Shown here: positions 11,736 through 22,721 of the stretch, in pieces
Layout: every line of letters begins with the position of its first letter
How positions within the stretch are numbered: the stretch's first letter is position 1
Source: Glycine soja
Taxonomy: Eukaryota > Streptophyta > Magnoliopsida > Fabales > Fabaceae
Assembly: GCF_004193775.1 (NCBI RefSeq)
Contig: NC_041004.1
Span: forward strand, 32,326,411-32,390,410
DNA length: 64,000 nucleotides
Reading direction: 5' to 3'
Notes under the pieces: generated by a model
What the model was told of the DNA's origin: nothing
Seen by the model: the letters and a program-made list of their open reading frames with translations, nothing else
Databases searched by the model: none
Made by a program: the position numbers and the translations under genes

Positions 11736-14700
11736 ATGGATAAGTCATGGATTTCAAAGGCCCGAAACTCAATTGATTACTCCATTGGTTTGAGTAAATT
11801 CTTAGATTTTGCTTTTAAGAATGGAGTTGTAGGAGAAACGATTCGATGTCCATGTCCAAAATGTGGATTTATGAAATGGCAAAATAGAGACATAGTTGAA
11901 GATCACTTGCTATATAAACCATTTCCTCAAAACTATGTTATATGGGATCTTCATGGTGAAAAGCAAGCATTAGAATCTTCTCAAGTGGAAGATGTTTTCC
12001 AAGATAGTGGTGTTCAACCTCAAAACCCAATGGAAATGATGATCAATGACGCATTTGAACAATATAGGCAACATGACCCTAATGTAGGTGCATCACAACC
12101 ATTAAATGAAGATGAAATAGTAAATGATGAACCAAGAGAAGATCATAATGGCTTTTATGAGCTTCTAAATGATGGGAGCCAAACATTGTATGAAGGAAGC
12201 AAGTACACAAAACTAGAATTTATAATCAAATTATATCATATAAAAGTTTTGTGTGGATTAAGCAACAAGGCAATGACTATGATATTGGATTTGTTAAATG
12301 ACGCATTTGAAAAAGCAAAGTTTCCTCCTTCTATTTATGAGGCAAAGAAAATTATTAACAAGCTTGGTCTTAATTATAAAAAGATAGATGCTTGTCCAAA
12401 ACATTGCATGTTGTATTTGGGAGATGATGAAAAAAGTTTGGATGCTTGTAAGCATTGTGGTACATCTAGATGGAAACCCAACAAGAAGAAGAAAATAGCT
12501 GCAAAGGTTTTACGTTACTTTCCATTGAAACCAAGATTGCAAAGATTGTTCACATGTCGTAAGACTACAAAAGATATGAGATGGCATGTTTTGGAAGACA
12601 ATAAAGATGGGTTGTTAAGGCATCCAAGAGATGGAGAGGCATGGAAGACATTTGATTTAATCCATCCTGAGTTTTCTTCAGATCCTTGAAATGTTCACTT
12701 AGGCCTTGCTACTGATGGTTTTAATCCTGCTAGGACCTTGAGTTCTACCTATAGCATCTGGCCAGTTTTCTTAATTCCATATAATCTTCCACCTTGGATA
12801 TGTATGAACCACACTTCCTTCATTCTATCAATGATCATTCCAGGCAAGCAATCTCCTGGAAATAACATAGATGTGTACCTAAAGCCCCTTGTAGAGGAGT
12901 TACATGAGTTATGGAGTGGTGTGGACACCTATGACTCATCCTTAAATGAAAATTTTAGAATGCGAGCAGCTCTTATGTGGACAATTAGTGACTTTCCTGG
13001 CTTAGGCATCTTATCTGGTTGGAACATACACACAGGATTGGCTTGCCCAACTTGCAATTTAGATGCAGAACCTTGTTGCCTTCGAAATTGTAACAAGTGG
13101 TGTTTTATGGGGCATCGTTGTTTTCTAAGTAGAAATCATAAATTTAGATTGAACCGTGTTCGCTTTGATGGAAGCATAGAAGAACGAAACCCACCATTAA
13201 AATTATCTGGATCTGACATTTTTCGACAAGTGGAACATATTAATACTACATTTGGAATTGGAGCTATTCAAAATGGAACAAGAAAAAGATCTAGACAAGA
13301 AGTCACACAGTGGAATAAAAGAAGCATATTCTTTGAACTTCCATATTGGGAGTCTAACTTGTTACGACATAATCTAGATTTTATGCATATTGAAAAAAAT
13401 GTATGCGACAATGTCATGTATACATTGCTCCATGAGAAGGATAAATCAAAAGACAACCTTAATGCTCGAAAAGACTTAAAAGAAATGGGCTTAAGGCCTG
13501 ATCTTTGGCCAGATGATAATGGAAAGTATCACCTTGCTTTGTTTTCAATAACACGTGGTACCAAAAAGTTATTTTTGAAAACTTTGAAGACTATTACAGT
13601 ACCAGATGGTTACTCAAGTAACATTTCCAGATGTATTGATGAGAAACTTAATAAAATATCTGGGTTAAAAAGTCACGATTGCCATATTATTATGGAACAA
13701 TTGCTACCACTAGCAATTCGTAACTTGTTGCCAGACCATGTGACTTCTGTCTTAGTGGAGTTCTGTTCTTTTTTTAGAATACTTTGTGGTAAAACTTTAA
13801 ATCTTCCAGAACTTCAGTTGCTCCAAGATCGCATTGTGGTTACACTATGCCACTTAGAAATGTTATTCCCTCCATCATTCTTCACAGTTATGGTTCATTT
13901 AACTGTTCATCTTATAGAGGAAGCAAAACTTGGAGGCCCAGTGCATTATCGATATATGTATCCAGTAGAGAGGTAAAGATTTAAATAATTTAAATTTATG
14001 ATGTTATATTACAAATATCTTACTTGTACACTCTTTAATTGTTAGTTATTTCTATAGGGAATTAGGTCACTTAAAATCCTTTGTGAGAAACAAGGCACAA
14101 CCTGAAGGATCCATAGCTGAGGGGTATTTAACTTAAGAGTCTCTTACCTTTTGTTCTCGGTACATTGAAGATATCGAGACAAGGTTCAATAGACCTAAAC
14201 GTGTTTGTGATAACCCAATTGATAATGAGACTTTTTTTGTGTCCTCTATCTTCTCACAAATTGGAAAACCAGTAGGAGCTTGTTCAATGTTCACTTTAAC
14301 TCCAATGCAAAAATTGCAAGCTCATCGATATGTGCTCCTTAATTGCACTATAGTCACACCATTTGTGGAGTAAGTAAAGTGACATAAACTTTTATTATAC
14401 TACTTATAAATAATAGTCATGTGTATTGATTATAATAATTAATTTATGTAGTGAATTTAGAGAATTCATAAAAAGGAGTTCAAGAGGAAGAAGACCTTCG
14501 TCTACATAGATAGAGAAAAAAGTCAATAAAGAGTTTGTTGATTGGTTTAGAAAGCGGGTGAGTAATCATTTAGTGGATAGGGATTTTTTTACCGTCTTTG
14601 TTTCAAACTCTAACTTCCAATTTTTTTAGATTATGAATCCAGATACAATGAATGAAATGTCTACTGATCTAAAGTTTTTAGCACGAGGACCCTTGGACAA

Positions 14701-15280
14701 TGCAACAAGATTTACTGCATATAATATTAATGGGTTCAAATTTCGAACCTTGGCTCGAGAAGAAGGATTAAAAACACAAAACAGTGGTGTTTTCTTAACA
14801 TCTAACACATCATGTGTTTCAAGTAGTGTTGATGGCAACTTAAGGCAAGCAGATTTACCTTATTATGGGAAGTTGGAAGATATCATTGAGATTAACTACT
14901 ATGGTCGATTCTCTGTTATTCTTTTTAAATGTAAATGGGCTGATACTACACGAGATAGAGGGTATAAAAAGGATTGTTGGAATTTTAATTGTGTTAACTT
15001 TGATAGATTGATTCATATTGGTGATCGTGAAGAACATGAACCATACATTGAAGCATCTCAAGCACAAATGGTGTATTATGTAGATGATGTAGTCAATGAA
15101 GGATGGAGTGTTGTTGTACACATAAAGCCAAGAGATTTATATGACATGGGAGAAGAAGTAGAAGAAAATGCATATGAAAATGAGCCATACCAAGAGCAAC
15201 AACTTGAACAATTTTCTAGGCTTGATTATCAATATGTACAATTGGCTACAAACCATCTAAATGATGATATAGTTGATTGA
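11736..15280 (+). pseudogene. tnp2: CACTA TNP2-type transposase (Transposase_21) with three in-frame stops
   Basis: This is the catalytic transposase family of CACTA elements, which cuts and joins element ends in the nucleus. Exons fit at 11736-13972, 14058-14369, 14452-14557 and 14630-15280, each with GT/AG borders and matching phase. The N-terminus has the usual MDKSWI start and a CPCPKCGF zinc-binding motif. Next come the HPEFSSDP...LGLATDGFNP region, SIWPVFLIPYNLPPW, PGKQSPGNNIDVYLKPLVEE, then the RNKAQPEGSIAEGYL segment, and last a DUF4216-like end (WADTTRDRGYKKD). Stops interrupt the frame at 12687-12689 (after SSDP, where relatives have Arg, so CGA to TGA is likely), 14134-14136 and 14507-14509. 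Splicing and the rest of the frame are well kept, so inactivation looks recent. Confidence 0.9.
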
Positions 15281-15349
15281 ATTGTAACTCCTAAAATAGT
15301 AAGAAATTCACACTTGCCTAAATATGTTGATATAGTTGTATCTTATTTC

Positions 15350-15914
15350 TTCCCCACCAAGTGATTCCACACAAGCTCCTGAAGTCCCAACTGGTAATGT
15401 CCCTCTTTCTCATGTATCAACATCTGAAGATCCACAAGAAGATGAAATAACTAGACGTCATGTTGGGTGTGAGTCTACACACTGTTGGACTGTTGAGGCA
15501 ATAGGTATACAAGTATTGTATTTTATTTTTATTTTTGTAATTATCATCATATGAAGTATATTACATTTTCTTATTGAGAAATTCTTTTATTGTTAAAGAC
15601 TCTGAAGAAATGATCAAGAAGATTAAGGTGAAAGTTAGGGGAGTCAATAGCTTACCTAGGGAGTTACACATCATTGTGAATTTTGATGACCAAGGCCAAG
15701 CAATTGGTGAAACACAAGCCTTGCTTGTAGGATTTCTTGGAACACTAGCAGCTGATTGCAAATTATTTCCTATGGATTATGATAGATGGTCTGGACCTTC
15801 AGGCGTACCTAAAGCTTATTTTGATGATTGCTTTGAAACAATTTTAAAGGTATGTCAATTAGATATATATAACTTTTTATATCTACACCACTTAGAAACC
15901 CTATCTTTACTATT

Positions 15915-15962
<48 letters not shown>

Positions 15963-17499
15963 TTGCATATGATATATTTGATAAAAAAATTTTAGCCTCG
16001 ATTTTATTTTAAGATTAATGAAGCTGGTGCAAAACGGTATTGCAAATTAAGTATGAGAAGAAAATGGGCTGCAAATAGGCAAAGCTTATGGAATGAATTC
16101 AACGATCCAACCAAAACAAGAGATGAAATCATAAAAAATGTGCTGATAGGCATAGATAAAGATCAATGGGCTCGTTTTGTTCATTATCGTTATAAACCAT
16201 CAACATTGGTACAATTAGATTGTTTTAATTATTGAATTGTTTTTATAGCTAATTATATGATTACTATTACAAGTTGTAAACTTGAAATTGCTTTGCATAT
16301 AGGAACTTTGTAGGAGAAATAAAGAAATTCGAAGCAAGCAAGTTATTCCACACACTGGTGGATTCAAAGCTAATCCTAGAAGAAGAAATGAGTTGGTAAT
16401 GACACTAAATGTTAACTTTTACTAATTAAAGAAGTTCAATGTTTACTTACTCTTTATTTATCTTAGTTGTTAGAAACTGGGAAGCTACCAAGTCGTGGAC
16501 AATTATATATTGAAACTCATAAAAGGAAAGATGGATCATTTGTAAATGAAGCAGCAAAGACTATAGCGGTATGTTTTTCTTTAGTAACATTGTTTTCAAG
16601 GATTGTGCTTAATCTTAAAACTTTTGTAATTCCTTTTATTACATGTTTGCAGGAACAAATTGAAGTAGGATTGACTCAAAGCATAGTTGATGAATCTAAA
16701 GTTTCTCCTCTTGATGTTGTTGGTAGAGTGTTAGGGTTAGAGCACTCTGGGAGAGTGCGATGCATGGGATTAGGAGTTGTTCCTTCTAATACAATCAGGA
16801 ACACAAGACTTTGAGCTTCTAGTCTGAGCTCTTCTTCATCTGGTGTTGCCTTTCCATCTTCAAACCAATGGCAAGAGAAATACAACAATTTAGAATCAGC
16901 TTTTAAGGCCTACATGATAATGAATGAAGGAAGGATCCCTGAAGAATTAGCTAGTTATTTCACTCCTGATCAAACACATGTAAGTAATTAATATGCATAC
17001 ATCATTATGTATATGTGAGGTATCCTAAAACTTGTTAGTATAATACACAATGTACTCTTAAAACTGTTTTGCATATGTCTATAGTTTATTAATTTATTCA
17101 CGCATATTAGTTAGGAAATATATTTTGTAATTGGTACGTGTGTTTATTAAGCTAATTAATTTATAGTTTTGTAGATAGATTTTATAGTTAATCAACAATA
17201 TTAAGGTAGAATTTTATTCATTTTGGCTAGCTCTTAATACTCTTTATCTCAAGTTAGGTCTTTAAGTAAACATACATGACCAAGGTAATAACCATGCATA
17301 AGTTTAGAATATTAAAACAATTGTTTAGAATTGATTATTTTTATTGATGGTCATTATGATTTAGTATGTGTGATACACCCTTGTATATAGTATATGTGAC
17401 TAAGTGTTTTTTCTTTTCTTATTTCAGCCAAATGATGCTTCAAGTGTTCCTAATACACCTTTGGATGCAAGAGGATCTTCTGGTGCTAGCAACCCTTAG
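15350..17499 (+). pseudogene. CACTA second gene, Transposase_24 / Ptta-En-Spm-like DNA-binding protein
   Basis: This is the accessory gene next to TNP2 in plant CACTA elements, thought to bind subterminal repeats. Exons fit at about 15350-15504 (start not determined), 15599-15849, 15996-16208, 16303-16395, 16467-16568, 16653-16979 and 17428-17499, all with GT/AG borders. Diagnostic stretches are GQAIGETQALLVGFLGTLA, the NEFNDPTKTRDEI segment, RSKQVIPHTGGFKANPRRR, the ETHKRKDGSFVNEAAKTIAE block and GLEHSGRVRCMGLGVVPS. An in-frame TGA at 16812-16814 splits the last large exon; beyond it the frame continues through a Ser-rich stretch to TAG at 17497. The first exon lacks a convincing ATG, so the 5' end may be missing or upstream. 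Confidence 0.82.
15921..15957 (+). repeat. TA microsatellite in an intron
   Basis: A pure run of about 18 TA units inside the intron between the second and third exons of the CACTA accessory gene. Confidence 0.9.
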
Positions 17500-17825
17500 T
17501 TTGCTTATAATGTATTTTGGATTTAAAGTTTAGTACAATACTAATATTACTTTGTTATGGATTTTATGTCATACTTTGATTTACAATTGAAATTTGAATT
17601 ATAAATCTTTGAACTATATGCTATTATTTTGGTTATTGAAATATAATTTCTACGTCCTCATTATGAGTTTTTTTATTACATTTTTTTATCGATATCATAA
17701 GAAAATGAAAAATTATAATACATGTAGATTATGAAACTAAAATGAGAATACAAAATCATTATATACCAGAAAATAAGGAGAATTAGAAAATCAATTGTAA
17801 AACATCTATTGCTAGCATAATTTTA

Positions 17826-18180
17826 AAAAAACCCCTCCATAGTATAGTTTTAAAACCTCTTTTAAAAAACCTCCGCATTTAGCATAGGTTTAAAACCTCC
17901 TACAAAAAACCTACATATTTAGTGTAAGTATAAAAACCTCTTCCAATAAACCTCCACAGTTAGCGTAGGTTTAAAAATCTCTTTTAAAAAATCTCCACAG
18001 TTAGCGTAGGTTTAAAACCTCTACAAAAAAACCTCTGCAAAATGTTCTCGATACCAGAGGTTTTTGAAAACCGCCGCTAATTGCTTGTGGCGAATCTAAC
18101 TGCGGAGGTTTTTGAAAACCTCCGTAATTTATTTTGCGGAGGGTAAAAACCTCCACTAAACGAAAAAATAACCTCCATTA
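17826..18180 (+). repeat. CACTA right subterminal repeat array
   Basis: Eight or more copies of a unit like 'aaacctccacagttagcgta' alternate with 'ggtttaaaacctc', in both orientations towards the tip. They match the motif near the left end (8260-8370). In this superfamily such arrays are the binding sites of the accessory DNA-binding protein. Confidence 0.8.
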
Positions 18181-18201
18181 TTTAACAGATTTGTTGTAGT
18201 G

Positions 18202-18675
18202 TGAGAATGATTTTTTTTCAACAAGATCAACAAAGGTAAAAAAAACACGACATTTGAAATAACAATAGAAAAGGACTCTTTGTCAAATGTATTGCAACTA
18301 GAGCAACCAATTTTTTTAGATGAGATTCTTGGACAAGTGTAAACACTATCTTTTAAAACCCAAGTAGAAGGAGAATCAAAGCAAATTTTAAGGGATATTT
18401 TAGCATAAAGTGTCACAAAAAACTTAACTTCAATTATTCAATTAACCTTAAATTCATATAAGAGAGTGAAAATTTCAATTACACAAGGGGTGCTATCTAG
18501 ACCATCTACTTTCACTATTGGAGAAGGGACTTGAAAAGGACTAGCTTCAGAACTAAGAGACAACATTGGTGTACTAAAGTTTTTTCTTAACTCAAAAACT
18601 GTTTAATTTTCTAGTTTTTCACTCCACAAGTTGGTGCTTCATTTGGTAATATCATGTTTCCTAATACAACAAGAA
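18202..18675 (-). repeat. Right palindrome arm, outer segment
   Basis: Reverse complement of 6475-6997 in the left arm with about 15-20% divergence. Shared landmarks include 'aatgaagcaccaactt' (left, 6508), 'tacaccaatgttg' (6631) and 'agctagtccttt' (6657). It starts right at the outer edge of the large CACTA element, beginning with the TGA target duplication. Confidence 0.8.
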
Positions 18676-18973
18676 ACTAAGTCACTCAATTTTGACAAAA
18701 TACCTAATAAATTTAACCATTGAAACTAGTTACAGTTACAATTACAATAAGATAAACATGACAAGGTGTATATTGTTCTCCTATGAAGTTTTTTGCCTTT
18801 CATCTCAAACTTAGTTTAAACTTGATGACATGGGGTAGTTGTGGGCAAAATCAATCAAAATACAAGCAATTATCTATTCTAACAAAAAGTATTAAATAAA
18901 ATACCAACATTGATACATACTATAGCATGAGAACCTTTTTCTATCAATCGATAGCAAAATCTAATGGAATCCA
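18676..18973. other. Non-coding AT-rich DNA
   Basis: No gene or bounded repeat is seen between the palindrome end and the next CACTA-like fragment. Confidence 0.35.
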
Positions 18974-19335
18974 CACTACAACAAAAAGGGCTTTAACATC
19001 GGTTTTGGAGGAATTTCAACATCGATTTCTAGAATTGATGTTTGAACGACCATTGTTAAAAGTAGACATTTTCAACATTGATTTTAAAATTGATGTTGAA
19101 AATCATTATCTACATGGATTCTGGTTAAAACCGATGTAAAAATGTGATCAAAATTGTGTATTCTAAAGTGGTTTCTACATCGATTCTAAAAAAAACGATG
19201 TTAAAAGTCGTATACAACATCAGTTTTTGGAAAAATTGATGTTGAATGTGTTTACCACATCATTTTAGGCCAAACCCGATATTGTAAAGACACTTTCTAC
19301 ATTGGTTTTACACCAACTAATGTTGTGTTTTGCAA
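18974..19335 (+). mobile_element. CACTA-like fragment, right end missing
   Basis: It starts CACTACAACAAAAAGGGC and carries at least eight copies of the ACATCGGTTT / GATGTTGAA-type subterminal motif, related to that in the 7291-8144 element. No closing inverted TIR is found before the motif array stops near 19335. It is probably half of a small element or a solo subterminal array. Confidence 0.55.
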
Positions 19336-19934
19336 AAAAATAAAAAGAAGATATAATACTATACTCTTACTAAGATAATTTCAAGCATACGAATATATAA
19401 TAATAAAAAATTTACATTGGAGCACTTGATCCTTTAATTACAAAATTGATAGATGCATAAATAGGAAATACATTGGATATAATAGGAACTAAAGAATTAT
19501 ATCTAGAGAGAGAACAAGAGACTTGCATACAATTGATAGATGGAAATTACTTACTCATCTTCAATAGGAAAATCAGGGGATTCCATGGAAAGATTTTTCT
19601 CCTAAAAAAAGAATGGTTCAGATAATAAGCAGTAGAATGACAATTCTAGATTATCTCACATCAATCTAGGACCTTTAAAAACAATTTTACTTCTACTTTC
19701 CTTCACCTCTAAAGTTTGATTCAGTTAGAAGACTCGAAACAAACACAACTACTTCATAAAATAGATCAGGTAAATAAAACTCACTTTTCAGCCAAATCCC
19801 TATATTTATCAGCATCCATATTTTCAATTTCTACATCTTCCTCCAATTTAAATGTTGTGCCAACTTTCTCATAAATCTGGAGGGGGCAAAAACATAGTTA
19901 AGCTCCACATTATTAGTTTTATGAAAATTAAAGG

Positions 19935-20844
19935 TGATGCAATCCTATCCCGCAAGGGCATTGGGTAGAAGACTCCAAGTAGATTGGGCTAGAGATCCAA
20001 GGGAAGCCCCTAAGGTTCTCATGAGCCTTAGGATAGATTTCGAGCCCATGGGCTAAGCATGACCCGCTTATCTTTGTAAATATTAGAATAGGTTTTTTCT
20101 TCGTTTGGGCCTTGTATTTTGGCCATTCTAATAGTATAGGGTTTTAGCCTTGTATTTCGGGGCATTTTGAGTAGTCTTTGTAGTAAGGACTTTTTTTTTT
20201 GTATTTTCATGTTTTTTTTGTCATGGGGGTGAGCTTAGCTATTATAGGGGGTGTGTAGCTAAGCTCTAGCTTCTCATCTCAAGGAGGTGAGCTTAGCTAT
20301 TAGAGAGGTATGTGTAGCTAAGCTCTAGCTTCTTTAGGAATCTTCTTAAAGAAGCTTCTCAAGGAGGTGAGCTTAGTTATGAGAGGGGTGTGTGTAGCTA
20401 AGCTCTAGCTTCTCAAGGAAGTTTTCTCAAAGAAGCTTCTCAAGGAAGTTTTCTCAAGAAAGCTTCTCAAGGAAGCTACCTAGTCTATAAATAGAAGCAC
20501 GTGTAACACTTGTGGTAACTTTGATGAATGAGAGTCTTGTGAGACACAACTCAAAGTTCAACTTCTCTCCCTTTTTCTTCCTTCAATTTCGTGCTCCCCC
20601 CTCTCTCTTTCTCTCCCTCTTTCTTTTCCTCCATTGAAGCATCCTTCCAAGCTTCTTATCCAAGGCTCATCTTGGTGGTGAAGCTCTTTTTTTCCATGGC
20701 TTATTCCTTAATGGATGGCGCCTCCTCTCACCTCTTCTCCTTTGTCTTCCGCTGCATCTCCATGGTGAAAAATCACCATTGAAGGACCTCATTGAAGCTC
20801 AAAGATCCAGCCTCCATAGAAGCTCCACAAGCAAGCTTCCATCA
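19935..20844 (+). repeat. 5' LTR of the gypsy element
   Basis: 910 bp, TG...CA ends. It contains about three ~60 bp sub-repeats built on GTGAGCTTAGCTAT and TGTAGCTAAGCTCTAGCTTC (20228-20420), then the promoter TATA element. Confidence 0.93.
20486..20493 (+). promoter_or_regulatory. LTR TATA box
   Basis: TATAAATA in a GC-richer context (tagTcTATAAATAGAAGC), about 350 bp before the LTR end. This is the usual distance and form for a plant LTR promoter. The same site in the right LTR is at 24948-24955. Confidence 0.7.
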
Positions 20845-22721
20845 AGTGGTAATCAGAGCACAAGAGCTTCAAGTAGGTGCTCCTTAAACCTCCATTAATT
20901 TTTTTTCTTTGCCTTCTCTTCCATTGTTGTTTCTTAATTTTTCTCCATGTATCTCCTCACATGTCTTGTTCTAAATTTTGTTAACATGATTCTTTAGAGT
21001 TTCCACCGATTAAACTTGCTATAGAAGTTAGATTTGATTTTCTATGGTTCAAATTTCTAGTTCTTGTTCTTGAACCATGAATTGTGTTGAGTTTAGGTTC
21101 CTTTGAGTTTTGTCTTGTTATTTTTTGTGGCTGAAACCTAAACCATAAAATTCTTACAAAAATATTAAAGTAGAAGAAAACCTCATAAATCTAGAGTGAC
21201 TTGTTCACCTATTGTAGTTTTGTCATAGAAGTCATGTCTAGTCATGAAACTTGTCACATGAGATTTCTTATGTTGTGCTGAATTTTATTTTCTTGTTTCT
21301 TTGTCTAACTCATTTGTTCATGAGTGTATGAAATTCTTTTAGCCTATTATTTGATTTGAGTCAAATCTTTCATGTTAACTAGTCCTTAACATGTTCATGC
21401 AAAATTCTTAGAGAGTCTTTGATTGTGAACCTTTTCTTGAACTTTTAGGTTTCTTTATGATTGTGTCTATTGTGAATTTGAGTTTTGGTGATTGAATTGC
21501 TGGCTGAAATGTTGATCCTAAGTGAATATTGAACTCCGAAAACTGTGGTAAACAATCCTAGTGAGTTCAACATACATAGGAAGGTTGAAAGTAAGCCCAA
21601 GGCAATCAATATACCATGCTTAAAGAAACAAATCGCTGGTGCTGGCAGCTTGGACATACAAACTTGTAAAAATTACTGAGAATTGGTTACTTCGAATTTT
21701 GAGCTAAACTTTTTACTGAATTTTATAGACATCTGGAAAAAAGTTATAAAAAAAAGAAACAAGTGATTTGGATAAAAGGAAAAAATACGAAAAATCGCAC
21801 AAGTTGGCAGGAAAATCAGTATCCAGAAAAAAAAGGTGAAAGGGAAGGGTGCTTGTTGTTTTGGCTCAAAATTTATTCTATAATTGGAAATTTCAATTCA
21901 AAATTAGTGTGAAGACAAGTGCCAAAGCTAGAGTTTTGTTGAGCCTTTTTTTTCAGTTTTTTTTACTCTACTCTAGAGCCATTCTAAGTTTCTCTTTGAG
22001 TCCTAGCTTGCTTCTATGTCCTTTTCATTGCTTTAATTGTTGAATAATCCTTGAAAAATTGTCTTGTTAAAACTCCATTGGTTTAGCTTTCATTTCATTT
22101 TTTTTGGTCTTTGGTTATTGCTTGTCTCTTTGTTTCCTTGTTTGTGGGTTGCCATATAGGGAATTGGAAGGAGGATTGGTGCCATCCCTTGAAGAATTTG
22201 AGTCCAGAAGCAAGGGGCCAACCACCTTAAGAGCTATTGGACAAAGAAGCACTCCAAATTGAGTGAATCACCAAAGAGAGAACAACCACCAAAATTGAGG
22301 ACCGTTTTGTAATTTTGTAATTTGCAATTTACTTACCTTCATTGCTTTCAAGTTTTTGTAACAAAAAGGCCTTTCATTGGAAGTGTGTTGGGAGCCTCCA
22401 ATAGGTTACCAAACTTCTATTTGTGTGTAATATTTTAGGCAATTTTTACTTAGGATAGTGAGTGTTTTGTTGGAAACCTTGAATGTGGTCATCCAAACAC
22501 TCTTAGGATTCACCTAGTTTACATTTCTTGCTTACTTTCATAGCTTATTTCTTTTACCTTCCATTGTCAAACCGCCTAGATAGCTTGCATTTTACCAATT
22601 AGTTTTTTTACCTTATCTTTCACACCTCTTTTAGTGTTTATTTGGCTAGTTTCAACCATAGTTTCTTTTACCTTTTGTTTTCAAACCTCCAACAAGAAAG
22701 AACCACAACTTAGGAACCAAC
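20845..22721 (+). other. Untranslated leader of the gypsy element
   Basis: Nearly 1.9 kb between primer site and ORF, without a credible coding region. It is rich in T runs and resembles the long leaders of large plant gypsy families. Confidence 0.5.
20847..20860 (+). other. Primer-binding site of the gypsy element
   Basis: Starts two bases after the 5' LTR and reads tggtaatcagagca. It matches the common plant site TGGTATCAGAGC, complementary to initiator Met tRNA, with one extra base. Confidence 0.75.

Larger units (their letters stand above)
8238..18201 (+). mobile_element. Large coding CACTA (En/Spm) transposon, 10 kb
   Basis: The left end starts CACTACAAAAAAAATG and the right end is the inverse of CACTACAACAAATCTG; both continue into TTAAATAATGGAGGTTATT, giving imperfect terminal inverted repeats of about 35 bp. 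The 3 bp target duplication is TGA (8235-8237 and 18202-18204). Subterminal regions (8269-8370 and 17826-18180) are packed with AACCTCCGC-type motifs in both orientations. Inside are a TNP2-type transposase gene and a Transposase_24-type gene, both with stop codons, so this copy is probably no longer autonomous. The left arm of the palindrome supplies the unoccupied site and confirms both boundaries. Confidence 0.92.

Noticed and set aside
19556..19612. Next exon of the PDI-like fragment
   Set aside because: After the acceptor the translation (for example MESPDFPIEDE) does not match the expected GFPTLKFF region without several changes. Mentioned only as possible.
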